Source: Nocardioides sp. Root140
GTDB taxonomy: Bacteria; Actinomycetota; Actinomycetes; Propionibacteriales; Nocardioidaceae
Direction of reading: 5' to 3'
Length of the DNA: 64,000 nt
Assembly (NCBI RefSeq): GCF_001426745.1
Contig: NZ_LMFI01000017.1
Coordinates: forward strand, 1-64,000
In this document: positions 51,094 through 59,920 of the stretch, in pieces
Layout: every line of letters begins with the position of its first letter
Position numbering within the stretch: the first letter of the stretch is position 1
Notes under the pieces: model-generated
What the model was told of the DNA's origin: nothing
The model's input: only the letters and a program-made list of their open reading frames with translations
Database searches by the model: none
Program-made: the position numbers and the translations under genes

Positions 51094-54000
51094 TCATCGG
51101 GGCTCCAGGTCGATGCGCAGGTCGTCGAGGTCGGCGGCGCTGTCGCCGAGGTAGCGCAGTAGATCCTCTTGCCTCGGTTGGCCGAGCACCAGGCGGTAGG
51201 CGCCGACGGTCCGCAGCAGCCGCCGCAGGGCGTGGCTTTCTTTGCTCAGCGGCAGCGCCGGCACGTAGCGCTCAATCCGCGCGGTGCCGGCGAGCGGCGG
51301 GATCCACGAGGGGTAGATGTCGCTGACGCCGGGCTCGCGGTCCTCTGCCGCCAGCCGGAACAGCTCCGCCCACGGGTTCGCCGCCCGGACCACCTCGGGA
51401 CGGTCGCCGTAGCCGGCGGCGACGTTTCGGCGTACGGCGTGGCCTTGGTAGCGGTGCACGCGCCCCTCCCGCTGCTCCAGGTCGACGGGGTTGCTGGGTA
51501 GGTTCCAGTGCACGATGGCGTGGCTGTAGTGGTGGAAGTCGAGCCCTTCCTGCCCAACCGACGTCGAGGCGAGGACGAAGGGCCAGAACGGCGAGTTGAA
51601 CGCAGTCCGAACCTGACCCTCGCGCATCACGCTCTTGTCGTCCTCGGTCACCCCTCGGCCGAACCGCACGGCGAGGTGGGTCCGGGTGCGGTGGGGCGTT
51701 GAGACGACCCGACCGTTACGCACCTGGATGTCGGTGAACGTCTGCACGGCGGTCCGCAGGGAGGCTGCAGCGTCCACCTCCTCCGCGATCGTCTCCGCCG
51801 AGGTCACGTTCAGCACGTGGACGTACTCGTCGAGGACACTCTGCAGCCCACCGCCGACGGAGTGCCGCAGGACGTCAAGCCAGTACGCTCCCTCACCGGA
51901 GCTACGGACGATGCCCATGATCTCCGGCCGGTTGAACATGTTGCGCAGCGACCACGCGATGCACGAGGCGTACGACCTGATGTCCGGGTCGCTGAGCGCC
52001 TCGACGCCGCCCGTGACACGCGACAGCGCGCGGAGCGCCACGTTTCCCAGGCCCCCCAGCGCCTGGAGGACGAGCACTTGCACGAGGTCATCCGGGCGCC
52101 TGCCCAGCGCGCGGTCCTCTAGTTCGGCCGCCGCGTCGAGGTGGTCGCCGAACCCGCGCTGGGTCACGTCGTCGGGATCGTCGGCAAGGCCGTAGGGCAG
52201 CTCCGCCATCAGGTCGAGGTCGCGCTGCCGGTCGAGAAGGGCCGCGGCCCAGTACCAACGGGCGTCCTCCACCCCGGTCTCCGGGCCGGCCGGGAGCGTC
52301 GCCAACAGCTCCTCGATCCGGCGCCGCACCTCGGCCTCGATCTCGGACCGTGCCATCGGCAGGGTGCGGCCCAGCGTACGTGCGACGTCCAGCGGGTCGC
52401 CCGCCTCGGCGAGCGTGACGCTCGGGTAAAGCAGGCCCAGGGCCGGTACACCGGTCAGCCGGCCGTCGGTCTTCTGAAACGTCAGCAGACCGGTCGGTCG
52501 TGTCGCGTCGTACTGCGTCCAGGCGGCGGCCGAGCTGGCCCGCGCCGCGCGCTCTGCGATCCGGCGCTCGGCCTCGTAGCTGATGACCGTGCCGATCGCC
52601 TTGGGCGCCACCGCCCACGATGAGAAGACCAACCGTTTGGTGAACTCACGGAGCTGCGGCTCGGCGTAGGGCCCCGCGAGCTCGTAGTACGGCATCGACG
52701 GCGGGATCCACACCAGCTGCCAGGCTCCGCGGTCGAGCACGTCGGCGGCGAGGCCGCGCATCTTCGCGTTGGCCGGGTCGACCCGTTGGTAGCCCCGAAC
52801 CTGCTCCCAGGTCAGCCCGGCTGCACCCGCCGAGAGCGCGCTGACCAGCGCCGGGTCGCCGGGGTCGTGGTCTTGGAACCGGTGCTTGATCTGGTAGTTC
52901 TCCATCAGTTCCAAGACGTACGGGGCGGCCCGCCAGTACTCCAGCGGGTCCTGGCCGTTGACCACCTTGGCCACGCCCTGCAGCCTCCGGAAGTCGCGGA
53001 CGTCATCGGACGCCAGCGCCACCCCAGGCAGCCCGCGGGTGACGACGAACCCGTCGCGGTCCGGTGTTGTAGCCAGCCGCTCAGTTCGGGTCATGACCCG
53101 GCGCAGCTCGGCCTGCACCTGATCGCGCGCAGCCCGGGCGGTTGCCAGGTCGCCGGCGTACAACGCCCGCCTGAGCTCCCCCGACTCGCGCTGCACCCTG
53201 GCGGCCCGGTCTGGACCCGCGAGGAAGCTGACCGTGTCGACGAAGTCGCGGTAGTGGTCGTCGCCCTCGGGCTCCTCGGGCAGTGTGTACATCTTGAAGG
53301 GGGTCGCGCTGAGAAGCAGCAGCCGGCAGCCCTCGAAGTCGAACAGCTCGCGCGCGAGCTCGGCGCCTTCGCCCTCGTCGGACATCAGGTCCTTGAACCG
53401 CTGGAACTCGTCGAGGATGACCAGGTCGGGCTCGAGCTTCCGGACCGCGGTGCGGGCAAGCGCCTGGCGCATCTTCCCGATCAGCCGGTAGCGGCGGTGG
53501 CCCAGCGAGCCGCCCGGATTGCCCCGCACGGGCACGAACTCCCGCACACAGGCTCGAAGCTCGTCGCTGAGTCGCCCACCCATCGGGCCCTTGAGGGAGT
53601 CCAGCGACTCGGCGAACTCACGGCCCAGCTCGGCTGTGAGTTGACGCCGGTCGAAGTTCTTCAGTGCCCGGTCGAAGTTCGCGTCGCTCACCCGGCCCTG
53701 GAAGAAGCGCACCCACGGTCCGGGGCGCACCTCGCTGCTCCAGGCGGTCTTGAGCAGCCAGTAGAGGAGCACCCGCTCTCCAACGTGGCCGCCGCTGTCG
53801 GAGATGTTGAACGACGTTCCGGGGGTGAACGAGACGAAGTTGAGCTTGCGTCCCTCCAGCTTGCGCAGCTGGGTGGCGAGCAGGGTCAGCCGGTCGGCGT
53901 GGCGGCGCTCGTCGCCGTCGGACCCGATGCGCAGCTTGGGCAGGTTCTGCCGGGCGATCTGGCCGTTGGAGCAGATGTAGACGACGTCGACGCGGTCGAC

Positions 54001-54204
54001 GGTGTCCCAGAGGTGGTCGATGGCCTTGGCGATGACGCCGCGCGCGACGAGAGTCTTGCCGAGCCCTACCTCGTCAGCGACGAGGAAGCGGCGGGTGGGG
54101 TCAACCGGGTCCCAGAGTCGCTCGTGGACCCGGTCGACGGTGCGGAGCTGGAAGTCCTTCAGACCCTCCAGCTCGCGCTCGAGATCTGGTCGCGGTGTCG
54201 TCAT
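51094..54204 (-). CDS. SNF2-like helicase of candidate defence operon 2
   Basis: 1036 residues. Walker A is in LVADEVGLGKTLVARGV (about residue 45), the DEAH-like box is LVILDEFQRFKDL, motif III is LLLLSATPFKMY, and the C-terminal RecA lobe ends with STSVGQEGLDFHHYSHAIVHWN and QREGRVHRYQGHAV. Between the lobes is a very large insert (about 450 residues). The ATG overlaps the stop of the phospholipase-D-like gene by 4 bp. Such helicases paired with PLD-type nucleases are typical of antiviral loci such as DISARM, although the other DISARM genes are absent. It probably tracks along DNA to bring the partner nuclease to invading DNA. Confidence 0.82.
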   Translation of the reverse strand: MTTPRPDLERELEGLKDFQLRTVDRVHERLWDPVDPTRRFLVADEVGLGKTLVARGVIAKAIDHLWDTVDRVDVVYICSNGQIARQNLPKLRIGSDGDERRHADRLTLLATQLRKLEGRKLNFVSFTPGTSFNISDSGGHVGERVLLYWLLKTAWSSEVRPGPWVRFFQGRVSDANFDRALKNFDRRQLTAELGREFAESLDSLKGPMGGRLSDELRACVREFVPVRGNPGGSLGHRRYRLIGKMRQALARTAVRKLEPDLVILDEFQRFKDLMSDEGEGAELARELFDFEGCRLLLLSATPFKMYTLPEEPEGDDHYRDFVDTVSFLAGPDRAARVQRESGELRRALYAGDLATARAARDQVQAELRRVMTRTERLATTPDRDGFVVTRGLPGVALASDDVRDFRRLQGVAKVVNGQDPLEYWRAAPYVLELMENYQIKHRFQDHDPGDPALVSALSAGAAGLTWEQVRGYQRVDPANAKMRGLAADVLDRGAWQLVWIPPSMPYYELAGPYAEPQLREFTKRLVFSSWAVAPKAIGTVISYEAERRIAERAARASSAAAWTQYDATRPTGLLTFQKTDGRLTGVPALGLLYPSVTLAEAGDPLDVARTLGRTLPMARSEIEAEVRRRIEELLATLPAGPETGVEDARWYWAAALLDRQRDLDLMAELPYGLADDPDDVTQRGFGDHLDAAAELEDRALGRRPDDLVQVLVLQALGGLGNVALRALSRVTGGVEALSDPDIRSYASCIAWSLRNMFNRPEIMGIVRSSGEGAYWLDVLRHSVGGGLQSVLDEYVHVLNVTSAETIAEEVDAAASLRTAVQTFTDIQVRNGRVVSTPHRTRTHLAVRFGRGVTEDDKSVMREGQVRTAFNSPFWPFVLASTSVGQEGLDFHHYSHAIVHWNLPSNPVDLEQREGRVHRYQGHAVRRNVAAGYGDRPEVVRAANPWAELFRLAAEDREPGVSDIYPSWIPPLAGTARIERYVPALPLSKESHALRRLLRTVGAYRLVLGQPRQEDLLRYLGDSAADLDDLRIDLEPR

Positions 54205-56021
54205 CGCTCGCTCGCTTCCCACACCACACGCCACAGCTCGAGGAACTCCGCGCTCAGCTGGGGTAGCTCGCCGTTCGGGTCCCTGAGGTCCTCGAGCAGC
54301 CGGTGTGCCCGGAGGAGCGCGTCGTCTCCCCGCGCGGCCGCCCGGACCAGGGGCTCCAGTAGGACCAGGTCGTCGAAGGAGACGCCGTACGAGCCGCGCT
54401 TCTTGTCGTCGTCCTCGTCCTCGTCCGCGCCGTCGTGCAGCAACCGGTCGAGGAGGTCGTCAACCGAGGGGTCACCGAGCAGCAGTGCGAGGTAGCGGAG
54501 GATGTCCTCCTGACGCGCGAGCAGTTCACGTAGCAGCCGGGCCAGCCGGTCCTGAGGTGCGTCCACCACCTCGCACAGCAGCACACATTCCTTGGTCATG
54601 GTCGTCCCGTCGACGTCGACGGTGGTGCTGACGGCGAGGTACGGCGTGAGCCCGGCCAGGTTGAGGCCGCGCCACGACGGACCGTCTGCCAAGGGGCGGA
54701 ACGGAATGGTGCGGACGCCGACCGGGCGCGCTGTGGTCCGGTCGACGAGCCCGTCGGGGTCGGCCGGGAGCGTGACCTCCAGCTGCAGGTCGAACCCGGA
54801 CTCGCCGTCGGTGACGAGCAGCCGGGGTGTGCACGCGGCGAGCTCGGCGTGCCACAGCTCGACCATCCGTTCGGCTCGGTAGACGGGGTCGGGCTGGGGC
54901 TCGACCTCGCGGGGGGCGTAGCCCTGGGTGATGCGGAGGAAGCCGGAAGTGTCGTCGCCCACGAGCGCGTGGACGCCGCAGGCCGAGATCGGGCCGGACA
55001 GCAGCACGGACAGCTCGATGTTGCCGCCGAACGCGGCGCCGGTGCAGTTGGCCGAGCCGGTCAGGACGTGGGCGCGGCCCTCGGTCTGCCAGGCGAAGAC
55101 CTTGGCGTGCAGCCCCTTGGATAGGTCGGCGGCGGGAGCTGCCTCGGCGTTCTCGTCGGGCTGGGCGGAGTCGGCCAGCGGTTGCAGCACCCGCAGGTCG
55201 AGGTCGACCAGAGCGCGTGACCCGAGCCGCTCGAAGGTGTCCGGGCGCGAGAGCAGGATCCGGTCTCCGCGGCTCCGCGGCAGCCGGTCGACCGCCCCGA
55301 CGTCGAGGAACGGCGAGATCACCGCGCAGGTGTCGGCCGTGTCCGGGAGCGGCCAGCCGTCACCGGACGGGGTGCCGAGGGCGATGACGCGGCCCTCGGT
55401 GAACGGTTCCGGGAGGGCCAGCCGGGCGTGGCGCAGGCTCTCGCACAGGTCGCGGAGCTGCTCTCGGCGTACTGCGGTCAGCGGCCGGACGGTGCTTTCG
55501 AGCAGCTCCTCGACGAAGGTGCTGATTGGTCCGGGGTCCAGGGTGTGCTTGGCGTCGGGGTCCTCGTCACAGATCAGGACGGTGTCCCAGGAGCGGTCGC
55601 CGGTCAGGTTGCGGCTCAGGCAGGCGAACCGGTGTCGCCTGCGCCCGTCGTCGTCGACGAACCGGAGCACCCAGATCTTCGGGTGGAAGGTACGGCCCGG
55701 GGGCGGTGCGACCTCCGCGACGCACCCTTCCGCGAACGCCGCCAGCTTGGGGTAGGCAGGTGGCACGTGGATGCCGGCCGCCTGGCACAGCACGGTCGTG
55801 TGCTCGGCGTGCCGTCGGATCGACTCGAGCAGCGCGAGCGGCGTGGCCGCCCCGTCGAGCTCCGTGGCGTGGCGCTGGTCGTAGGCGGCCATTGCGAGTG
55901 GCGCCAGGAGCACGGAGGTGAGGTCGAGGGTGTAGGTCGTGGCCAGCGCGCGCTCGACGGCGTACCCGTCGGGCGGCCGCAGCGCGTCTGTGAGCAGGTG
56001 TCTGCTCTCGGGCTCGAGCAT
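54201..56021 (-). CDS. Phospholipase-D-like nuclease of candidate defence operon 2
   Basis: 606 residues with two HxK half-sites. The first is FHPKIWVLRF with CLSRNLTGDRSWD (about residues 130-160). The second is LHAKVFAWQ with LTGSANCTGAAFGGNIEL (about residues 315-345). Two half-sites make one PLD-type phosphodiesterase active site, used by many DNA endonucleases. The C-terminal 250 residues are a distinct domain with an acidic run (DEDEDDDKK). The ATG shares a base with the stop of the DUF6361 gene. It is the probable effector nuclease of the operon. Confidence 0.8.
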   Translation of the reverse strand: MLEPESRHLLTDALRPPDGYAVERALATTYTLDLTSVLLAPLAMAAYDQRHATELDGAATPLALLESIRRHAEHTTVLCQAAGIHVPPAYPKLAAFAEGCVAEVAPPPGRTFHPKIWVLRFVDDDGRRRHRFACLSRNLTGDRSWDTVLICDEDPDAKHTLDPGPISTFVEELLESTVRPLTAVRREQLRDLCESLRHARLALPEPFTEGRVIALGTPSGDGWPLPDTADTCAVISPFLDVGAVDRLPRSRGDRILLSRPDTFERLGSRALVDLDLRVLQPLADSAQPDENAEAAPAADLSKGLHAKVFAWQTEGRAHVLTGSANCTGAAFGGNIELSVLLSGPISACGVHALVGDDTSGFLRITQGYAPREVEPQPDPVYRAERMVELWHAELAACTPRLLVTDGESGFDLQLEVTLPADPDGLVDRTTARPVGVRTIPFRPLADGPSWRGLNLAGLTPYLAVSTTVDVDGTTMTKECVLLCEVVDAPQDRLARLLRELLARQEDILRYLALLLGDPSVDDLLDRLLHDGADEDEDDDKKRGSYGVSFDDLVLLEPLVRAAARGDDALLRAHRLLEDLRDPNGELPQLSAEFLELWRVVWEASER

Positions 56022-57208
56022 CAGACCGCACCGCCGCTCAGCCCGGCGAGGACGTCGTCCAGGAACCGCTGCGCCACCCGCCACCGGTAGTCGAGCCGGA
56101 CCAGCCCGGCTCCCCCGCTCCAGCCTGCTCGCGCGTCCGGGTAGGCGATGCGGCTGCGCCGCCCCTTCAGCCGGATCTCGCGGTCGCGGACCAGCCGCTC
56201 GGCGTGGTCGCCGGCGTTGTCGCCTGCCTCGACGAGGTCTATCCATTGATTGACGAAGGCGACGGTCGGCGCGCCGACGCGCGGGTTGAGCTGGCGCACC
56301 AGCGCCCAGAAGTCCTGCCGCTGCCACCCCTCGAGCGCCCGCTCTGCCTCGAGGTCCTCGAGCCAGTCCTCGGTCGACTCCTCGTAGAGCTCGACGAGCG
56401 CGTCGTCCTCGACCTGGCGAGCCAGCATCAGGTTGTACAGAAGCGGCGCGCCGTGCCAGACGTGGTGGAGTCGGCGCGCGTGGTCGATCCGCGCCCGGTG
56501 CTCGTCGGGCATGTCGCCCAGCTGGGGGTGCTGCCAGACCCAGTCGCCGCTCGCGGTTGTGGCGTTGGCGGCCAACCAGCCGAGCAGTGAGCTGGACGGA
56601 AGCCTCGCAAACACGGCCTTCAGCGTGTCCGCCTCGTCGTAGGTCAGGTCGAACGTGGTCTCGGTGAGCAGCTCTTCGGGCGGCGCCGGCAGCGCAGAGT
56701 CGAGGCCGACGTCCACGCGTGCCGTCTCGGCGTCCCCGGTGCTCACTTCGGCGCTGCGGCGGGCGTGCTGGGACGCCTTGCGGAAGTAGCCATCGATGGT
56801 CGTGTCCCAGCGGCGGAGCTGGAACGTGGCGAGCGCCGGCCAGTAGACCTGGCTCGGCATCGTCTTGAGCTTCTCCTGTGCCTGGCTGCCGATCACATTC
56901 GACTGCTCGCCACCGGCCAGCAGCGCCTTGATCAGCCGCACCTCAGCCTCCCGCAGCGCCTTGCGCGACTCGTCGACCGGCCGGCCCCTGCGGGCCACGT
57001 CGGTGAGCAGCCATGGGATGAATAAGAGGTAGCGCGCCCGGGTGTGCAGCACCGAGGTGCCCGGGAAGAACGAGTTGGAGAACGCGTCGCGGACGCTACC
57101 GATCCCGAGCTCGTCGACGCTCCCCTGGTCTTGGAAGAGCTTGATGACCTCCATCATCTGGGCCCGGTGGGCGTCGTCGTGGTCGAGCCAGCCGAACCGG
57201 GAGCTCAC
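56021..57208 (-). CDS. DUF6361 family protein of candidate defence operon 2
   Basis: 395 residues. The N-terminus SSRFGWLDHDDAHRAQMMEV and the stretch ELGIGSVRDAFSNSFFPGTS with LHTRARYLLFIPWLL are the family hallmark. The remainder is helical with many Arg and Glu residues and no catalytic signature that I recognise. GGAGGT lies six bases before the GTG at 57208, which overlaps the previous stop. DUF6361 genes commonly sit beside helicase and PLD genes, so it is taken as a component of the same complex; its molecular role is unknown. Confidence 0.8.
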   Translation of the reverse strand: MSSRFGWLDHDDAHRAQMMEVIKLFQDQGSVDELGIGSVRDAFSNSFFPGTSVLHTRARYLLFIPWLLTDVARRGRPVDESRKALREAEVRLIKALLAGGEQSNVIGSQAQEKLKTMPSQVYWPALATFQLRRWDTTIDGYFRKASQHARRSAEVSTGDAETARVDVGLDSALPAPPEELLTETTFDLTYDEADTLKAVFARLPSSSLLGWLAANATTASGDWVWQHPQLGDMPDEHRARIDHARRLHHVWHGAPLLYNLMLARQVEDDALVELYEESTEDWLEDLEAERALEGWQRQDFWALVRQLNPRVGAPTVAFVNQWIDLVEAGDNAGDHAERLVRDREIRLKGRRSRIAYPDARAGWSGGAGLVRLDYRWRVAQRFLDDVLAGLSGGAV

Positions 57209-57852
57209 GGGCACACCTCCGACCGCTCAGCCAGGAAGCGCTCCACCTTCTGGGTCAGCTCGCCAACGGGACGGTGCCCCTCGGCTCGCATCAGGTCGAG
57301 CACCTCACGGACCCGAGCACCGCGGGTCAGGTCGACGCCGTGGCGTGCCAGCAGCCAGTCCTCCTTGTACCGCATCGGTCGGTCGGGCCGGCTGCTGTTG
57401 ATGTCGGTCCACGACGTGAACGTGGGATGCAGTCTGCGGACAGCTGTCTCGCTGAGGTAGCAGACGATATCGGGCCGGTCGAGGCCGATCTCGCGCACAT
57501 TGCGGCCGCGCTCCTTGGCCGCCCGGCGCAGGTGCAGAAGCTTCTTCTCCTCGGGAGTGCGTTCGCCGGAGCGGCTGAGCCGCTCCAGGCGAGTGTTGTC
57601 CAGCATGACGGTGACGTCGACGTCCAGGTAGCGCTCAATGAAGTCGAGGTCGACGGTGGCCAGGATGTTGTGCGTGCCGAGCATCCGGACCACCCCGACC
57701 CCGGCTGACCTGAGCTCCAGCCCCCACAGCTCGTCGAGGACGAGCCTGTCGTGCTCACCCTCGACCACGAGCAGGACCCCGCGGAGGTTCTTGTATGCCG
57801 GCACCTGGACGCCCAAGATCCGTGGACCGGTAATAGAGGGGGCGTTGGTCAT
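57205..57852 (-). CDS. TOPRIM-like protein of candidate defence operon 2
   Basis: 215 residues. LLVVEGEHDRLVLDELWG (Glu about residue 31) followed by RMLGTHNILA and VDVTVMLDNTRLE fits a TOPRIM fold with its Glu and Asp, as in DnaG primase, OLD nucleases and M5-type RNases. The second half is basic and includes RPDIVCYLSETAVRRLHP. The ATG overlaps the upstream stop and the stop overlaps the DUF6361 gene, so it is coupled on both sides. It may nick nucleic acid or bind a nucleotide signal. The TOPRIM call is by motif and should be tested structurally. Confidence 0.6.
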   Translation of the reverse strand: MTNAPSITGPRILGVQVPAYKNLRGVLLVVEGEHDRLVLDELWGLELRSAGVGVVRMLGTHNILATVDLDFIERYLDVDVTVMLDNTRLERLSRSGERTPEEKKLLHLRRAAKERGRNVREIGLDRPDIVCYLSETAVRRLHPTFTSWTDINSSRPDRPMRYKEDWLLARHGVDLTRGARVREVLDLMRAEGHRPVGELTQKVERFLAERSEVCP

Positions 57853-58202
57853 GCGACAGGGCCGAACAGACGGCCACCCAGTTCCCCCACGCCGGTCAGG
57901 TCGCTGAAGGCGATCACCTTGACGTGGTGAAGCGATTGACGGCGGCCGCAGGACGCGGCGCTCGGAGGCGTGGTCCGTGTCGCATCAACGATTGTCTCGG
58001 CGAGGATCACTGGAAGGTCTGCCGGCGCGTATCCCAGCGCGGTCCGTGGGGACACGCGCATGACCTCGGCGACCGTGTCGATCCGGTTCCGCAGGATCTG
58101 GTCGAGCACCTCGGGCTCGACCGCCAGGCCCTGCTCGCGAAGCTGGTCCTCGACCGCGCGCGCGAGGTCGCCGAAGCGCGCGGTTCGTCTGGTGAGGGCC
58201 AC
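57849..58202 (-). CDS. Small protein, first gene of candidate defence operon 2
   Basis: 117 residues from the GTG at 58202, which has AAGGTGG a few bases upstream (a GTG at 58211 would overlap that site). The domain with LRNRIDTVAEVMRVSPRTALGY is shared with the protein encoded at 50390-51070 on the far side of the operon. The rest holds no known motif. Its stop overlaps the TOPRIM-like gene. Probably a regulatory or DNA-binding component. Confidence 0.55.
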   Translation of the reverse strand: MALTRRTARFGDLARAVEDQLREQGLAVEPEVLDQILRNRIDTVAEVMRVSPRTALGYAPADLPVILAETIVDATRTTPPSAASCGRRQSLHHVKVIAFSDLTGVGELGGRLFGPVA

Positions 58203-58248
58203 GGCGACCACCTTAGGAGCTGGACGCGTCGCTCACCTGGGAACGGGG

Positions 58249-59025
58249 TCAGTCGTCGTCGAGGAGAGACCGAATCTCTGCGTCTTCCCTCTCCGGCCAG
58301 TCCATGCTGTCGACGCGCTCGAGGTAGGCGTCCCGGCACTCTTCCGCGGTCCACTCACCCGTGGCCGCGGCGAGGTCGCTCCACGTGGCCCCAGCTTTCA
58401 GGGCAGGTAACGGTGCGTAGTCCTGCGCGGCGTCTACGGCTTCCTGGATAGCCTCGACCGCAGCAACCAGCGCTGTGAGCGCACGACGGTCCTCGGGTCC
58501 GATCTGGTCCCAGCGGCGAGGGCAGTTCGCCCGGACATGCTGAAAGTTCGTGATCGCCTCGTCGAGACCGCCAACCGTGTGAGCCCACTCCCCCGACAGG
58601 TCGAGGCTGACGGTGAAGGTGGACCACCCGCCGACCACCGCGGTGAGGGGGTCGGAGTCCGTTTCACGAGGTGGGGCGAGCTGTCGCTGTTGGCAGGCAG
58701 CTCGGTCGGAGCAGACGTACCGCCACGTTCCGTCGTCCTCGACGGGCTGGTAGCGCCGCCACGGTGCGCGCCACTCCGGCGACTTGGTGGGGTCCACTGG
58801 CGTGACGTGGCCGCAGTCCGCGCATGCGGTCGGCTCAGTGACGCCGTGCTGCCGGACGAGCGCAGCGATGGGGTCGATCTCGCGGGAGTCGACGAACGGC
58901 CCCCACTCACCGCAACTACACCGGGCCGCGTGGAGGCGACCGCCGTCATCGGTCTGCTGGGAGCGGACGGTTCGGACGAGGGGGATGTGGATCGGGAGGG
59001 AGCGCAGGCGGTCGTGATCGGTCAT
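58249..59025 (-). CDS. Zinc-binding hypothetical protein
   Basis: 258 residues. Cysteines fall in three groups: ARCSCGEWG, TACADCGHV and YVCSDRAACQQ, giving one or two zinc sites in the first 120 residues. The second half is helical and acidic (ALTALVAAVEAIQEAVDAA) and ends with a Glu/Asp-rich tail. The ATG overlaps the stop of the upstream 78-residue gene. It lies 46 bp before the five-gene defence operon on the same strand and may be on the same transcript. No family recognised. Confidence 0.6.
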   Translation of the reverse strand: MTDHDRLRSLPIHIPLVRTVRSQQTDDGGRLHAARCSCGEWGPFVDSREIDPIAALVRQHGVTEPTACADCGHVTPVDPTKSPEWRAPWRRYQPVEDDGTWRYVCSDRAACQQRQLAPPRETDSDPLTAVVGGWSTFTVSLDLSGEWAHTVGGLDEAITNFQHVRANCPRRWDQIGPEDRRALTALVAAVEAIQEAVDAAQDYAPLPALKAGATWSDLAAATGEWTAEECRDAYLERVDSMDWPEREDAEIRSLLDDD

Positions 59026-59258
59026 CGAGACCCCCCGGCGAGGGCCAGTGTCGGGCAGGTGCGTGAGCAGCGTTGTACGTACTCGTTCGGGGTAATCTCG
59101 CCGACGACGTACTGCACCATGTCGTCGACCTCGCCCCGAGTCGGCTCCCTGCCCCCGGGGTACGTCTGAGCGAGATTGCGGACGACTGTGCGCCTCTGCC
59201 CGGGGGTGAGGCCGACGAACAGCTCGGGCCACTGCACGGTGACGCAAAGGCGGCTCAT
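59022..59258 (-). CDS. Small protein with antitoxin-VbhA-like features
   Basis: 78 residues. The middle GREPTRGEVDDMVQYVVGEI followed by NEYVQR recalls the helical VbhA-type antitoxin domain (G-x-x-P-T-x-E ... G-x-I), but no Fic toxin gene adjoins it, so the likeness may be structural only. Its stop overlaps the next gene and its ATG overlaps the preceding stop, placing it in a three-gene chain. Confidence 0.5.
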   Translation of the reverse strand: MSRLCVTVQWPELFVGLTPGQRRTVVRNLAQTYPGGREPTRGEVDDMVQYVVGEITPNEYVQRCSRTCPTLALAGGSR

Positions 59259-59689
59259 TCGCCCTGCGTCTTCCGCTGGGTCTTGGGCTTGCTCGCCGCG
59301 GCGCGGAGTTGGTCGACCTGTGCCTGCAGGCCGCTGCGTTCGGTTCGGAGTTCGTCGAGCTGCTCACCGAAGCTGGTGCGCAGGTCGGTGAGGCGCTGCT
59401 CGCCATGGCTGCGTTCGCGTTCGACTTCGGCGCGGACGGCGTCGCGCTCTGCCCTGGCGGTGGCCTCGGCGGCGCGGAGTTCTCCCACCTGCTCGCGAAG
59501 CTCGTCGACCTTGCCGCGCGCCACGTCGACCTGCTCGCGCGCGGCGGTGGCCGCCTGCTCAGCGCGGTCGGCGCGGGTGGTCTCGGCGGTGACCCGCTCG
59601 ACCGCTCCCCGGGCTCGCTCGTCGGCCTCGGCGCGGGCTGCCTGGGCGGCGTCGAGCTCCTCGGCGAGATGGTCGCGCTCGCCCTCCAC
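59255..59689 (-). CDS. Coiled-coil protein
   Basis: About 144 residues from a GTG at 59689. The frame continues upstream to 59836 but the extra part has poor codon pattern, so the start is uncertain. Nearly the whole protein is a heptad-rich coiled coil of Ala, Glu, Arg and Asp (for example VDELREQVGELRAAEATARA), ending in a basic Lys/Gln tail. Such proteins often act as scaffolds in mobile elements. No specific function can be given. Confidence 0.5.
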   Translation of the reverse strand: MEGERDHLAEELDAAQAARAEADERARGAVERVTAETTRADRAEQAATAAREQVDVARGKVDELREQVGELRAAEATARAERDAVRAEVERERSHGEQRLTDLRTSFGEQLDELRTERSGLQAQVDQLRAAASKPKTQRKTQGE

Positions 59690-59920
59690 GAAAGACGAAA
59701 CCCCCCCAATCGTCGCCTGGCTCGGCGTTGGATGGGCCGGGTCTGGGCGAACGCCGGGACGTGTGCCGGCGGTGCGTGCGATGCTTCCGCCTGAGAGCCC
59801 CGCCGGTGACCCGAGACGCCTGCGGGCTCTCAGCATGTTCCGTCGTGGCCGGCTGCCCCGGAGCGCGCACGGTCCGGCCCTTCCGTCGGGGCACCCCTTC
59901 TACGGGGATGGGCCCCCGGC

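Noticed and set aside
59022..59258. Toxin-antitoxin pair with the VbhA-like small protein
   Set aside because: No Fic-type toxin with its HPFxxGNG motif is encoded next to it, so only a weak resemblance is recorded.
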